A DNA stretch of 64,000 bases from Pseudomonadota bacterium (GTDB lineage Bacteria > Desulfobacterota > Desulfobacteria > Desulfobacterales > Desulfobacteraceae). The stretch covers positions 1-64,000 of the forward strand of contig JAHJLN010000394.1 in assembly GCA_018821715.1 (NCBI GenBank). Direction: 5' to 3'. Position numbers and translations under genes: made by a program. Of the stretch, positions 36,584 through 47,101 are shown piece after piece. How positions within the stretch are numbered: the first letter of the stretch is position 1; each line of letters opens with the position of its first letter. Below the pieces are notes generated by a model. It had not been told where the DNA came from and ran no database searches. It saw only the letters and a program-made list of their open reading frames with translations.

Positions 36584-38026
36584 ATGAATGCAAAAATTTC
36601 CATAGACAACCTGATTGAAATTGTCAGAACCGGCGGAAAAATAAAAACCGGTGTGGATGTTTATAATTCAAAGGGAATATTGCTTCTGGACAAGGACATT
36701 CTTGTAGAAAAAGTTAAGATTCTTGAAATCCTAAAAGACAACGGCATTAAATCGGTCCCGGTTAATACGGTTTTTAACGGCGGTCTCTGGGATGGCAACG
36801 GGAACCTGATGAATGTCAATAGCGACGGGTTGATAGATTTTGAAGATCCTGACAAACAGATAATTTTAGAGCCGGTGATTGAATCGCCTGAAACAGACTC
36901 CATCTTTCCTGATGTGGCCACCAATGAAATTGAGATGCGGCTGCTTGAAATTGAAGAAATAAAAAAACAGGCCACAAAAAAATACTATGATGCCAAAAAC
37001 AGTATTAAAAAAGTGTTAGCCGATATTAAAAATACCGGCGGGCAATTTGATTATGTTGAAGTGGAAGCCAATGTCTCGGATCTGGTTGATTTTCTGGTTA
37101 TCGCCGACAACCCTTTTTCCTATCTGACCCAGGAAATTTTTTCATATGATGACTACCTGTATAATCATTCCATCAATGTCTGTGCCATCGGAACAGCCGT
37201 TGTCAACCGATTTAATACCCATTTTTCAGGTGTTGTTGATGGTTTATTGAAAGGACATACCCCTGATATTTACAATCCTTTTGAAAAAGAGGGTAAAAAT
37301 CAGAATCCGTCGTATGTCACGTATTATAAAGATGAACTCAGTGATATCTCCCTTGGATTTTTCCTTCACGATATAGGAAAGATTATTGTTTCCGATGAAA
37401 TTTTAAACAAACAAGGCCGATTGACAGCACTTGAGTTTGAGGAAGTAAAAAAACATTCCTATGAATATGGTGTTGATCTTCTGGATAAAAATCATCTTAA
37501 AAATTCCGTGATCAGAAATATCATCAATTATCATCATGCCCCGCTTTATGAGGGAGAAGAACGATGTTACCCGACTCAGGCACATCATACCCGGATTCCG
37601 CTTTATGCAAGGATCTGCAAACTTGCGGATATTTACGATGCAATGACATCCAAACGGTGTTACAAAGAGGCCATAAACCCCATCAACGTGGTGACGCAAT
37701 TGTTCAGAACCTATGCCAAAAAAGACCGAATGCTCCAGTACATCCTTCATGCATTTGTTAAAAGTATTGGGATTTATCCGCCCGGCAGTATAATTTATTT
37801 AAGAAACGGGCAGATGGCATATGTTCTTGAAAGTGACGGACCCCTTGTGATACCGTTTACAGATGATAAGGAGAAAACCTTAAAATATAAACCAGACCCC
37901 ATTAATATCAATACATCTGGAATCGAAGAATCCAGAAAGGTTGACAGCAGAAGAAGTGTTAAAGCACCTAAAGATGTATATGATATGCTTCCTCCCTATA
38001 TAAAAGAAATCACAGCACGATCCTAG
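36584..38026 (+). CDS. HD-GYP-like domain phosphohydrolase (degenerate GYP)
   Basis: YNHSINVCAIGTAV; FFLHDIGKIIVSDEILNKQGRLTALEFEEVKKHSYEYGVDLL; NYHHAPLYEGEERCYPTQAH; LADIYDAMTSKRCYKEA. Confidence 0.88.
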   Translation: MNAKISIDNLIEIVRTGGKIKTGVDVYNSKGILLLDKDILVEKVKILEILKDNGIKSVPVNTVFNGGLWDGNGNLMNVNSDGLIDFEDPDKQIILEPVIESPETDSIFPDVATNEIEMRLLEIEEIKKQATKKYYDAKNSIKKVLADIKNTGGQFDYVEVEANVSDLVDFLVIADNPFSYLTQEIFSYDDYLYNHSINVCAIGTAVVNRFNTHFSGVVDGLLKGHTPDIYNPFEKEGKNQNPSYVTYYKDELSDISLGFFLHDIGKIIVSDEILNKQGRLTALEFEEVKKHSYEYGVDLLDKNHLKNSVIRNIINYHHAPLYEGEERCYPTQAHHTRIPLYARICKLADIYDAMTSKRCYKEAINPINVVTQLFRTYAKKDRMLQYILHAFVKSIGIYPPGSIIYLRNGQMAYVLESDGPLVIPFTDDKEKTLKYKPDPININTSGIEESRKVDSRRSVKAPKDVYDMLPPYIKEITARS

Positions 38027-38095
38027 AATTGACATCTGTTTCTTTATTGTTTACGATGCCGGGTCGACCATTTATAAGGATTGAAAGGACGTTTT

Positions 38096-39322
38096 ATGAT
38101 CAGAGCAAATGATAATTACAATAAATTAAAAGCATCCTATCTTTTTTCAGATATTGCAAAAAGAGTGGAGGAATATCAACTCAAAAACCCGGAAGCTCAC
38201 ATCATCCGTCTGGGGATTGGCGATGTTACAAGAGCGCTTGCCCCTGCCGTTATAAAAGGATTCCACACAGGCGTAGAGGAAATGGCCGATGATGCCACAT
38301 TCAGGGGGTATGGTCCGGAGCAGGGATATGCATTTTTAAGAGAAAAAATAGCAAAAAATGATTTCCAGGACAGGGGTGCAAGTATCTTTGCCGATGAAAT
38401 TTTTGTCAGTGACGGGGCAAAATGTGATACTGGAAATTTCCAGGAACTGTTTGCCGCCGACATCAAGGTGGCCATCCCGGATCCTGTTTACCCGGCTTAT
38501 CTGGATACCAATGTCATGGCCGGACGAACCGGTGAATTTGAGGACGGCAGATATAAGGGAATCGTTTATTTGGACTGTTTAAAGGAAAATAATTTTCTCC
38601 CCCAACTTCCCCATGAAGATGTAGACCTTATCTATCTATGTTTCCCCAACAATCCCACCGGGTCAACAGCCACAAAACAAGACCTCAAAATCTGGGTGGA
38701 CTATGCAAAAGAACACAAGGCCTTGATTCTATTCGATGCTGCCTATGAATCTTTTATTCGGGATGAAGCGCTTCCCAGAACAATTTATGAAATTGATGGG
38801 GCAAAAGAGGTGGCCGTTGAATTCAGAAGCTTTTCAAAAACAGCAGGATTTACCGGTACGCGATGCGGATTTACGGTAGTACCCAAAGATTGCATGATTT
38901 ATACTTCCAAAGGTGAAAAAGTCTCCCTCCATGCCATGTGGAACCGGCGGCACAGCACAAAATTCAACGGGGTGTCCTATCCGGTTCAAAAAGCCACGGA
39001 AGCAATTTACTCTGAAGAGGGAAAGATACAGGTTAAACAGCAGATTGACTACTATATGAACAATGCCGATATCATCAGAAAAACAGTTGAATCCATAGGG
39101 TTTGATTATGTGGGCGGCAAAAACGCCCCCTATATCTGGATAGATGGTGCCGGCCGTGATTCCTGGGAGTTTTTTGATCTGCTGTTAACCCGCGCCTCTG
39201 TGGTGTGTACGCCAGGCGCAGGATTCGGCAGATGCGGCAAACCCTATATCAGGATCAGTGCATTTAACAGTCTTGAAAATGTAACCCTGGCCATGGACCG
39301 GTTGAAAAAGGCATTAAAATGA
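38096..39322 (+). CDS. dapL: LL-diaminopimelate aminotransferase
   Basis: MIRANDNYNKLKASYLFSDIAKRVEEYQ...IRLGIGDVTRALAPAVI; PLP lysine region EFRSFSKTAGFTGTRCGFTVVP. Confidence 0.95.
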   Translation: MIRANDNYNKLKASYLFSDIAKRVEEYQLKNPEAHIIRLGIGDVTRALAPAVIKGFHTGVEEMADDATFRGYGPEQGYAFLREKIAKNDFQDRGASIFADEIFVSDGAKCDTGNFQELFAADIKVAIPDPVYPAYLDTNVMAGRTGEFEDGRYKGIVYLDCLKENNFLPQLPHEDVDLIYLCFPNNPTGSTATKQDLKIWVDYAKEHKALILFDAAYESFIRDEALPRTIYEIDGAKEVAVEFRSFSKTAGFTGTRCGFTVVPKDCMIYTSKGEKVSLHAMWNRRHSTKFNGVSYPVQKATEAIYSEEGKIQVKQQIDYYMNNADIIRKTVESIGFDYVGGKNAPYIWIDGAGRDSWEFFDLLLTRASVVCTPGAGFGRCGKPYIRISAFNSLENVTLAMDRLKKALK

Positions 39323-40545
39323 ATCATTTTTTCAAGGTGAAGACTCTTGAAGAGGTGATGGCGCTGACCCAGGAATTTTCTTCGGTTGGTTCTGAAAAAG
39401 TGCCGGCAGCAGATGCGTTTTCAAGAATTCTTGCCCAGGATCTGATTGCTCAAAAAGATATGCCCGGATTCAGGCGGGCAACCATGGACGGGTATGCGGT
39501 TGAGGCAAGCGCCACATTCGGGGCATCGGAATCCAGCCCTGCCTGGCTTGATATCGCCGGCACGATTCTGATGGGGGATATTCCGGGTTTTTCTATAGAA
39601 AAAGGCCAGGCCGCTAAAATTTCAACCGGCGGAATGCTCCCCAAGGGGGCAGACAGTGTTGTCATGGTGGAGCATACGGATCTGATCGATGAGACTTCCG
39701 TTGAAATCTATAAAAGTGTAGCGCCGTTGCAGCATGTGATTGATGCAGCCGAAGACTTTGCAAAAAAAGAGACGGTTCTATCCAGGGGAACATTTATCCG
39801 GCCGCAGGAAGCAGGACTGGCAGCGGGTCTGGGTTTTTACCAGGTTGAAACCTACAAAATACCCAAAGTCGGGATTATTTCAACCGGAGATGAAATCATT
39901 CCCATTGAAGAGGAGCCTGCACCCGGAAAAATCCGGGATATCAACTCTTATACCCTGGCCGGTTTTATCAAAGAAGCCCATGCCATTCCTGTTTGTTACG
40001 GTATTGTCAAAGATGATCTTGCGGCATTGAAAAAAGCGGTTGAAAAAGCGCTTGAAGAAACCGACATGGTGCTCATTTCCGGGGGAAGTTCCGTTGGAAC
40101 AAGGGATTTTACCATTGATGTACTATCAACCTTGCCGGATACCGATATATTGGTTCATGGCATGTCCATAAGTCCAGGCAAGCCGACCATCCTGGCCAAA
40201 GCCGGAAAAAAACCCGTATGGGGACTGCCCGGTCAGGTGGTGTCTGCCATGGTGGTTCTCAAAATCGTGGTGATCCCGTTTTTAAACAAACTCAAAGGGC
40301 TTGCTCAACAGGACCAAATGATAAAGGTTCCTGCAAAACTGACCCGGAATGTCGCATCTGCCCAGGGCAGAAGAGATTTTATCAGGGTCCTGCTGGAAAA
40401 AAAGGATAGCGTCCTGCTGGCAAAACCGGTCCTGGGCAAATCAGGACTGATCAGAACCATGATTCATGCAGACGGACTTCTTGAAATCGGTGACCATGTT
40501 GAAGGTCTGGAAAAAGACACCATGGTGGATATTATTCTTTTGTAG
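39319..40545 (+). CDS. moeA: Molybdopterin molybdotransferase MoeA
   Basis: FRRATMDGYAVEA; GIISTGDEIIP; GKIRDINSYTLAGFI; ISGGSSVGTRDF; SPGKPTILAKAGKKPVWGLPGQVVSAMV. Confidence 0.93.
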   Translation: MNHFFKVKTLEEVMALTQEFSSVGSEKVPAADAFSRILAQDLIAQKDMPGFRRATMDGYAVEASATFGASESSPAWLDIAGTILMGDIPGFSIEKGQAAKISTGGMLPKGADSVVMVEHTDLIDETSVEIYKSVAPLQHVIDAAEDFAKKETVLSRGTFIRPQEAGLAAGLGFYQVETYKIPKVGIISTGDEIIPIEEEPAPGKIRDINSYTLAGFIKEAHAIPVCYGIVKDDLAALKKAVEKALEETDMVLISGGSSVGTRDFTIDVLSTLPDTDILVHGMSISPGKPTILAKAGKKPVWGLPGQVVSAMVVLKIVVIPFLNKLKGLAQQDQMIKVPAKLTRNVASAQGRRDFIRVLLEKKDSVLLAKPVLGKSGLIRTMIHADGLLEIGDHVEGLEKDTMVDIILL

Positions 40546-40581
40546 AAAACAAATAAAAAACCAGATAAAGAGATCAGACAA

Positions 40582-42519
40582 ATGAATTCCAAAAGAAACG
40601 TATACCTTGATATGAAAAGCATTGAAGAGGCAAAAAAAATTCTCTTTGATCAGTTTGAACATCATGTGACAAAAGTTCAAACCCTTGATGTAGTGAAGGC
40701 AAAAGGCAGGGTCCTTGCAAAACCTGCCATAGCAGCCATCTCTTCTCCGAATTTTCATGCCGCTGCCATGGATGGCATTGCTGTGGATGCCAAGGTTACC
40801 TTTGGTGCAAATGAAGAGGCGCCGATATGCCTTGTGCCGGGCAAAACAGCTTTCTGGGTAAATACCGGTCATGCCATGCCCCAGGGGACAAATGCGGTTA
40901 TCATGATCGAGCATCTGAATATCATTGATGACAATTCTGTTCAGATTGAAGCCCCGGTATTCCCCTGGCAGCACGTCCGGAAAATGGGGGAAGATATCGT
41001 GGCGACCCAGCTGCTGTTTCCCAGGGGACACAGGATCAACTCCTATTCTCTGGGTGCCCTCCTGTCTGGTGGAATATTTACAGTGGCGGTCTATAAACAG
41101 CCGAAAGTTCTGATTATCCCGACAGGATCAGAACTCAAACAATGGCAGGAAATCAGGATAGATCAACTGAAGCCCGGAGATGTGGTGGAATCAAACTCTA
41201 TAGTTTTAGGCGGGCTTTGTGAAGATTACGGGGCTCAATTTGACTGTCATGCCATGCTCAAGGATAATCTTGAAACTATTAAAAAAGCGGTAGAAACAGC
41301 AGCAAAACAAGGGTATGACATGATTTGTATCATTGGCGGATCTTCTGCCGGATCAGAAGATTTTGCAAAACCTGTGATTTCATCTTTAGGTGTTGTCTAT
41401 GTCCACGGGGTCACCATGATGCCCGGAAAACCCGTGATGTTCGGCAACGTGTTTGATACCCCCATATTCGGGATTCCCGGATATCCTGTATCGGCTATTG
41501 TTGCCTTTGAGCAGTTTGCAGGTCCGTTGCTGCTAAACATGCAGAAGCTGCATCAAAAACAAGAGATAAAGGTCATGGTTTCCCCTGCACGGAAAATTGC
41601 TTCAAAATTGGGTCAGGAAGAATTTTTAAGGGTAAAAATCGGGTCAGTGGATGGAAAATTAATATCTTCACAACTCCCCAGAGGATCAGGCAGTATCACC
41701 ACTCTGACCGAGGCTGACGGCATTATAAGGATCCCGCAAAACAGTGAAGGAATATCGGAAAAACAAAGCGTAGAGGCCCAGTTGTTAAGGCCCTTATCTT
41801 CCATTGAAAATACCATTGTGATTACAGGATCCCATGATAACACCCTTGATCTTATCGCTGATCAGATAAAAGCCTTAAACGGCGATATCAGTATTTCGTC
41901 AAGTCATGTGGGCAGTATGGGCGGCTTGATGGCCATTAAAAAAGGCGCCTGCCATATGGCCGGCGCCCATCTTCTGGACCCTGAAGACGGCAGCTATAAT
42001 ATTTCATATATTAAAAAATATCTGCCGGATCAAAAAGTATGGGTGGTCAATCTTGTCATGAGGGATCAAGGGCTCATCGTGCAAAAGACAAATCCTAAAC
42101 AGATTCAATCCATTGAAGATTTAAAAGACAGGTCGCTTTCGTTCATCAACCGCCAGACAGGTTCAGGGACAAGGATTTTATTGGATTATAAACTCAAAAC
42201 ACTTGGCATATCACCTGATATGATCCAGGGATATGAAAATGATGAGTACACACATCTGTCAGTGGCTGTTGCCGTTCTTTCAGGAAGGGCGGATGCAGGG
42301 CTGGGTATCCATGCGGCTGCCCGGGCTCTTGATCTTGATTTCATCCCGGTTGTGACAGAAGAGTATGATCTGATCATCCCGGACAGATTTTATAAAACCC
42401 GGCAGGTTCAAGTTTTACTTGAAACCATTCATACCAAGGACTTTCAGGATCGGGTCCTGTCTCTTGGCGGATACAGCACCAACCATACCGGCAGGATCAT
42501 GTATCAGCCGGATGCGTAA
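40582..42519 (+). CDS. MoeA-like molybdopterin biosynthesis protein fused to C-terminal PBP-like (LysR-substrate/ModA-like) domain
   Basis: MoeA core AAAMDGIAVDA..., IIGGSSAGSEDF, MMPGKPVMFG, GIPGYPVSAIV; C-terminal TIVITGSHDNTLDLIADQIKAL...GSMGGLMAIKKGACHMAGAHLLDPEDGSYN...RQTGSGTRILLDYKL. Confidence 0.92.
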   Translation: MNSKRNVYLDMKSIEEAKKILFDQFEHHVTKVQTLDVVKAKGRVLAKPAIAAISSPNFHAAAMDGIAVDAKVTFGANEEAPICLVPGKTAFWVNTGHAMPQGTNAVIMIEHLNIIDDNSVQIEAPVFPWQHVRKMGEDIVATQLLFPRGHRINSYSLGALLSGGIFTVAVYKQPKVLIIPTGSELKQWQEIRIDQLKPGDVVESNSIVLGGLCEDYGAQFDCHAMLKDNLETIKKAVETAAKQGYDMICIIGGSSAGSEDFAKPVISSLGVVYVHGVTMMPGKPVMFGNVFDTPIFGIPGYPVSAIVAFEQFAGPLLLNMQKLHQKQEIKVMVSPARKIASKLGQEEFLRVKIGSVDGKLISSQLPRGSGSITTLTEADGIIRIPQNSEGISEKQSVEAQLLRPLSSIENTIVITGSHDNTLDLIADQIKALNGDISISSSHVGSMGGLMAIKKGACHMAGAHLLDPEDGSYNISYIKKYLPDQKVWVVNLVMRDQGLIVQKTNPKQIQSIEDLKDRSLSFINRQTGSGTRILLDYKLKTLGISPDMIQGYENDEYTHLSVAVAVLSGRADAGLGIHAAARALDLDFIPVVTEEYDLIIPDRFYKTRQVQVLLETIHTKDFQDRVLSLGGYSTNHTGRIMYQPDA

Positions 42520-42559
42520 GTTTTTGATTAAAGAACGAATTTTTAAAAAGAAACAAAAA

Positions 42560-42591
42560 GGCCGCAAAGAAAATAAGGTTTCTTTGCGGCC
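42560..42591 (-). terminator. Rho-independent terminator for the minus-strand OmpA/VWA gene
   Basis: 13-bp perfect stem GGCCGCAAAGAAA/TTTCTTTGCGGCC, 6-nt loop; on the minus strand followed by TTTTTGTTTC. Confidence 0.85.
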
Positions 42592-42617
42592 AAAAATAAA
42601 CCGGCAATCAATTTTAC

Positions 42618-42666
42618 GGGAAAGAACAGCATCAATAAAAGGCCGTTCTTTCCCATCGTTTTTTAA
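42618..42666 (+). terminator. Rho-independent terminator for the plus-strand moeA operon
   Basis: 10-bp perfect stem GGGAAAGAAC/GTTCTTTCCC (42618-42627/42645-42654) followed by ATCGTTTTTTAATT. Confidence 0.65.
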
Positions 42667-43824
42667 TTAATAGGGATGAATTTCAACCCTTCTGTTTAAT
42701 GCACGGCCAATATCCGTGCCGTTTAATGCAACCGGTTTTGTATATCCAAACCCTTCGGTTGCCATTCTGTTTTTTAAGATACCCTTTCCAATCAGATAGT
42801 TTTTAACGGCATGGGCACGTCTCATGGAAAGATCCATGTTATACTCGACCGTACCGACATTGTCACAGTGGCCTTGAAGTTCGATGCTCATGGTGGGATT
42901 TTTTTCAAGGATTGCCGCCACATTATCCAGTAACGGAAACGCTGCCGTCTTGATCACATCTTTATCAAAGTCAAACAGAACATTGTCAAGCACCCAGCAT
43001 CCAACAGGATTGACTGCTGCACCGATTGGTGTTCCAGGGCATTGATCCTCATCATCATAAACGCCATCCCCATCACTGTCTTTTTTCATTGGTGCCGCCA
43101 CGGCAGCAACTGCTTTTTTGTCAAGGAAGACCTTTTCAACAAAACTTGCCATGCCGGCACTGGTCAGCAATTGGTCTGCAGTCGAGTAAAAGCCGCATCC
43201 TCCGATGGTTGCAATCTTTTTCAAAAGCGCTTCCCCTTCAGGAGAATCACCGACAAGAATCGGATAAAAACAGATGGCGTCGCCGTAGATATCTTTTAAC
43301 GCTTTTGCAGAGGCCACTGCATCACCCGGCATGTCAAGACCGTCACTGATGATGATAACGGCATTCATGTCACCGGAAAGTCCTTTAAAATCTTCTTGTG
43401 CAGCATCCAGTGCTTTATACAGTTCGCTGAATCCGCCAGGTTCACTGACTTTTTGAAACTTTTTCTCTAAATTGGCAGATATGTATTTTTCCATCCCATA
43501 AAAGAGTTCAGTTGCATTTTTTGATACCTTGGTAGAGTGGCCAAAGGATCTTAAACCGGCTGTCTGACCCATTTCAGGAATGGTTTGATTCATTCTGGTG
43601 ACAAGTGCCCTGGCAATATCAAATTTTCTTTCGCCATTAAATTCGAATCGCATGGAACTTGATGTATCAAAAACAAACAAAAAATTGTCTACTTTTGATG
43701 CATACATATTCTTATCAAAGAGTTTGGCATTAAATTCCGGTAATGTACTCATTTTTTTTGCTGCACATCCAAATAAAAAAAGGAAGGCTAAAAATGTTAA
43801 CAAGCTTCTAATAAAAAGTCTCAT
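42667..43824 (-). CDS. OmpA-family lipoprotein with VWA domain and thrombospondin-3-like calcium repeat
   Basis: Lipobox FLFLFGC; DTSSSMRF MIDAS; DSDGDGVYDDEDQCPGTPIG; OmpA C-terminus IELQGHCDNVGTVEYNMDLSMRRAHAVKNYL...NRRVEI. Confidence 0.92.
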   Translation of the reverse strand: MRLFIRSLLTFLAFLFLFGCAAKKMSTLPEFNAKLFDKNMYASKVDNFLFVFDTSSSMRFEFNGERKFDIARALVTRMNQTIPEMGQTAGLRSFGHSTKVSKNATELFYGMEKYISANLEKKFQKVSEPGGFSELYKALDAAQEDFKGLSGDMNAVIIISDGLDMPGDAVASAKALKDIYGDAICFYPILVGDSPEGEALLKKIATIGGCGFYSTADQLLTSAGMASFVEKVFLDKKAVAAVAAPMKKDSDGDGVYDDEDQCPGTPIGAAVNPVGCWVLDNVLFDFDKDVIKTAAFPLLDNVAAILEKNPTMSIELQGHCDNVGTVEYNMDLSMRRAHAVKNYLIGKGILKNRMATEGFGYTKPVALNGTDIGRALNRRVEIHPY

Positions 43825-44068
43825 GTCTGTTTTTCTCCTTTTGATCGGTTAGGTTATAATAATTAATGATGGGTTACAAAAGTATGATTATACTAAAATT
43901 CACTCCTTTTCTTTTACATTACAAAAGGCGTTAAATCAACCTTTCTTTTACTGAATTGTATCGTTCAATATTTGAAAAATTAACGATGGGGAATATGATA
44001 TTCACGATCTAAGGAAAGGTCAACAGAAACAAAAACATAAAGATGGCTCGAATGATTTGGGAGCAGCG

Positions 44069-46111
44069 CTAAGTGCTTAACTCCTTTCTAAGGGCATGGG
44101 CTAATTTCTTAATGGTATACGGTTTTTTTATATATTGACCCGCCCCCAGTTTCAATGTCTTTTTGACCCGGTCGCTTTCGGAAAAACCACTGGCAATGAT
44201 TGCTTTTTGAGCGGGTGCTATTTTTAGAATTTGTTTGTATGTTTCAAGGCCATCTATTCCCGGCTCCATTTGCATATCCAAAAGAATCAGATCAACGGGC
44301 TTTTTTTTTAAAAAAATAACGGCTTTTTCTCCGCTTGCGACTGTAAAGGGTGTATAGCCAAGCAGTTTAAGGGAATCCTGTGCGATTTTCCTTTGCTCCT
44401 CAATATCATCAATCACCAGGACCGTTTCCCGGTTTCCCTTAAAATCATCAACGAGAAAATCGTCTGGATCATTTTCTGTTTTTTTTCGGGTGGCAGGAAA
44501 ATAGAGATCAAAGACACTGCCTTTTTCTTTTCTGCTCTTAATTTCAATATAGCCGTTATGGTCTTTTACAGAATTCCAGACAACTGAAAGGCCAAGGCCT
44601 GAACCGCTTCGTCCCATTTGTTTTTTTGTATAAAACGGTTCAAAGATCCTGTTCAAATCCTCTTCTTTTATGCCGGCACCATCATCTGAGACTCTCAGGA
44701 CAACATAGTCACCCTCAAGAATGGTATCATATCCGCTCAAGGGAATATCAACGTACCGGTTAAAGGTCTCGATACCGACAATTCCTTTTTTTCGAATTGC
44801 CTCAGCTGCATTAATCACAAGATTCATAATGATTTTTGATATATGGGATGGGGATCCGATAATATTTAAAAGATCTGCCTCAGAGTTGGATTTAAACGCT
44901 ATCAGGGGGTAATTTTTTTCAAGTCGTCTATGAGATGCGCTGTTAAAATATTCACGGATCACATCATTCAGACTGATAATGGTTTCTACGGGAATCCCTC
45001 TTCGGGTCAGTGTCAGAAGATCCTGTACAATATCCGCAGCCTTGAGCCCTGCATCATGCATAAAGGAGATGGGCTCTTTTAAGGGACTGTCAGGGGGGAT
45101 CTGCATCAATAAAAGTTCCGGATAACTGACCAGCCCGGACAGGATATTGTTCAGATCGTGGGCGACACCGCCGGCCATGGTGCCGATAAGTTCCATTTTT
45201 TCTGCCCGCAAAAGTTTTTTTTCAAGCTCTTTTACACGGGAAATATCCCTGATACAGCCCAGGACAGCCGGCAGTCCTTCCCACAGGATTTGAACGGCAT
45301 TGAGTTGAACCCACAGGATTTCTTGTTTTTTGTTCAATAGTCTGAAAGAATAAGTTGATTGAATTTTTTCGCCCTTCAGCCGTCGAGTGTCATTTTCTAA
45401 AACCTTTTCTTGGTCATCCGGATGAATCAAATCGGAAAATTGTATCTTCCGGATCTCTTCTTGATCATACCCTGTGAGTTTAAGGGTTTTTATATTGGTA
45501 AATTTCAGCAGGCCGTCCTGGAGAATGTATATGGCATCATTGGCATTTTCAACAAGCATACGATATCTTTCTTTTTCTTCAAGAAATACCTGTTCAAGGG
45601 CCAGGCGTTCTTCTTCAAGAGAGAGGGCTGCCGCAAGGGTTTGAATGCAATTGATCTCATCTGTTGTGAATCGTCTGGTTTTTGTATCCACAACACACAA
45701 AGATCCAATAACCGTGCCCCTAAGCTTTACAGGAAAACCAAGATAAGATTTTAAATTGAATTTCTGGACATAGGGGTCTGTTGTAAAAAATGGCGTTACT
45801 TCAAGATCCGGCAGAATAACAGGTTTGTTCTGCCCCTTAATCGTGGCCTCCCAGCAGATATGGCCCTTTGCCTCAACTTCTTTGTCAAGATCTTTGGGGC
45901 TGTTATGGCTGGCCCATACCACAAGAGATTTTTGTTTATTATCAATGCGATTATACAGTGAACAGGCACCATCAAGAATATGACAGGTCTGTTCTAAAAT
46001 AATATCTATGTTTTTTTGACAATTGGTTCCTAAAAGATTAAAGATGTGCGCCATCTTAGCCAATTTATTACTGGAAGCGGTCTGCATGAAATCCATCCTT
46101 GGGTTTCCCAT
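44069..46111 (-). CDS. GAF-PAS hybrid sensor histidine kinase with C-terminal receiver domain
   Basis: GAF-like N-terminus, PAS YRMLVENANDAIYILQDG, GGVAHDLNNILSGL (H box), GSGLGLSVVWN, receiver VLVIDDIEEQRKIAQ...DLILLDMQMEPGIDG. Confidence 0.93.
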   Translation of the reverse strand: MGNPRMDFMQTASSNKLAKMAHIFNLLGTNCQKNIDIILEQTCHILDGACSLYNRIDNKQKSLVVWASHNSPKDLDKEVEAKGHICWEATIKGQNKPVILPDLEVTPFFTTDPYVQKFNLKSYLGFPVKLRGTVIGSLCVVDTKTRRFTTDEINCIQTLAAALSLEEERLALEQVFLEEKERYRMLVENANDAIYILQDGLLKFTNIKTLKLTGYDQEEIRKIQFSDLIHPDDQEKVLENDTRRLKGEKIQSTYSFRLLNKKQEILWVQLNAVQILWEGLPAVLGCIRDISRVKELEKKLLRAEKMELIGTMAGGVAHDLNNILSGLVSYPELLLMQIPPDSPLKEPISFMHDAGLKAADIVQDLLTLTRRGIPVETIISLNDVIREYFNSASHRRLEKNYPLIAFKSNSEADLLNIIGSPSHISKIIMNLVINAAEAIRKKGIVGIETFNRYVDIPLSGYDTILEGDYVVLRVSDDGAGIKEEDLNRIFEPFYTKKQMGRSGSGLGLSVVWNSVKDHNGYIEIKSRKEKGSVFDLYFPATRKKTENDPDDFLVDDFKGNRETVLVIDDIEEQRKIAQDSLKLLGYTPFTVASGEKAVIFLKKKPVDLILLDMQMEPGIDGLETYKQILKIAPAQKAIIASGFSESDRVKKTLKLGAGQYIKKPYTIKKLAHALRKELST

Positions 46112-46263
46112 TTGGCATTGTCACCAGTTAAGACATATAGATCGTTTTAGTGTGAAAGGTATACAAGTTCAAGCTTTTTTTTAAAATCTTGCAATTTGGA
46201 CTTAAGAATTATATACGAGTGCTGTTTGTTGATCATCATAAAACAAAAGAAAGATTATAAATT

Positions 46264-47091
46264 ATGGAAGTCTATCAGGGCATAATTCTTGGCATTTTAC
46301 AGGGGCTTACGGAATTCTTGCCGGTCAGCAGTTCAGGGCATCTTGTCTTAGGACAGATTTATTTTGGGATTACGCAGTCCCAGCTTATATTTGATATCAG
46401 TGTCCATATGGGAACCCTTTTGGCTGTTATCATTGTCTATTTTTCGGATATTTTATCAATATTGCGTTCTGCCTTTGGATTTCTTTCAAAGGCGGTCTGC
46501 CTTAAGCCCGTGTCCCATCTTTTCAAAGAAGATAAAAACCTTCAACTGGCTGGGTTTATTTTACTCGGTTCAATCCCGACTGCTGTTATCGGACTTGCCT
46601 TAAAACAGTTTGAGGATGTTTTATTTTCTTCACAGGTGCTGGTTGGATTCATGCTGATCCTGACAGGAACAATCCTGTGGTTTTCCAGAAAATTTTATTT
46701 TACTGAAAATCTAAAAAACGGGGTTGGGGTCAAAAACGCTCTTTTGATCGGAATAACTCAGGGGATAGCCGTTATCCCCGGTATTTCACGATCCGGATCT
46801 ACCATTGCCGCCGGAATGATCCTGGGTCTTGACCGGCATAGGGCAGCCAAATTTTCTTTTCTGCTATCCATCCCGGCCATACTGGGTGCCCAAATGTTAA
46901 GCATAAAGGATATTATCAAACACGGTCTTGTCATTGATCCTGTGACCATCTATGCAACAATTGCTTCATTTATAACCGGTTTGATTGCTTTGAAAATATT
47001 GTTATCACTGGTTCATTCGGGCAAATTCCACTTGTTTGCACCTTACTGCTGGCTTATCGGGGCGCTGGTCCTTTTATCAAAATATATCTAA
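46264..47091 (+). CDS. uppP: Undecaprenyl-diphosphatase
   Basis: GILQGLTEFLPVSSSGHLVLGQ; GIAVIPGISRSGSTIAAGM. Confidence 0.97.
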   Translation: MEVYQGIILGILQGLTEFLPVSSSGHLVLGQIYFGITQSQLIFDISVHMGTLLAVIIVYFSDILSILRSAFGFLSKAVCLKPVSHLFKEDKNLQLAGFILLGSIPTAVIGLALKQFEDVLFSSQVLVGFMLILTGTILWFSRKFYFTENLKNGVGVKNALLIGITQGIAVIPGISRSGSTIAAGMILGLDRHRAAKFSFLLSIPAILGAQMLSIKDIIKHGLVIDPVTIYATIASFITGLIALKILLSLVHSGKFHLFAPYCWLIGALVLLSKYI

Positions 47092-47101
47092 AGGAGATAT
47101 G

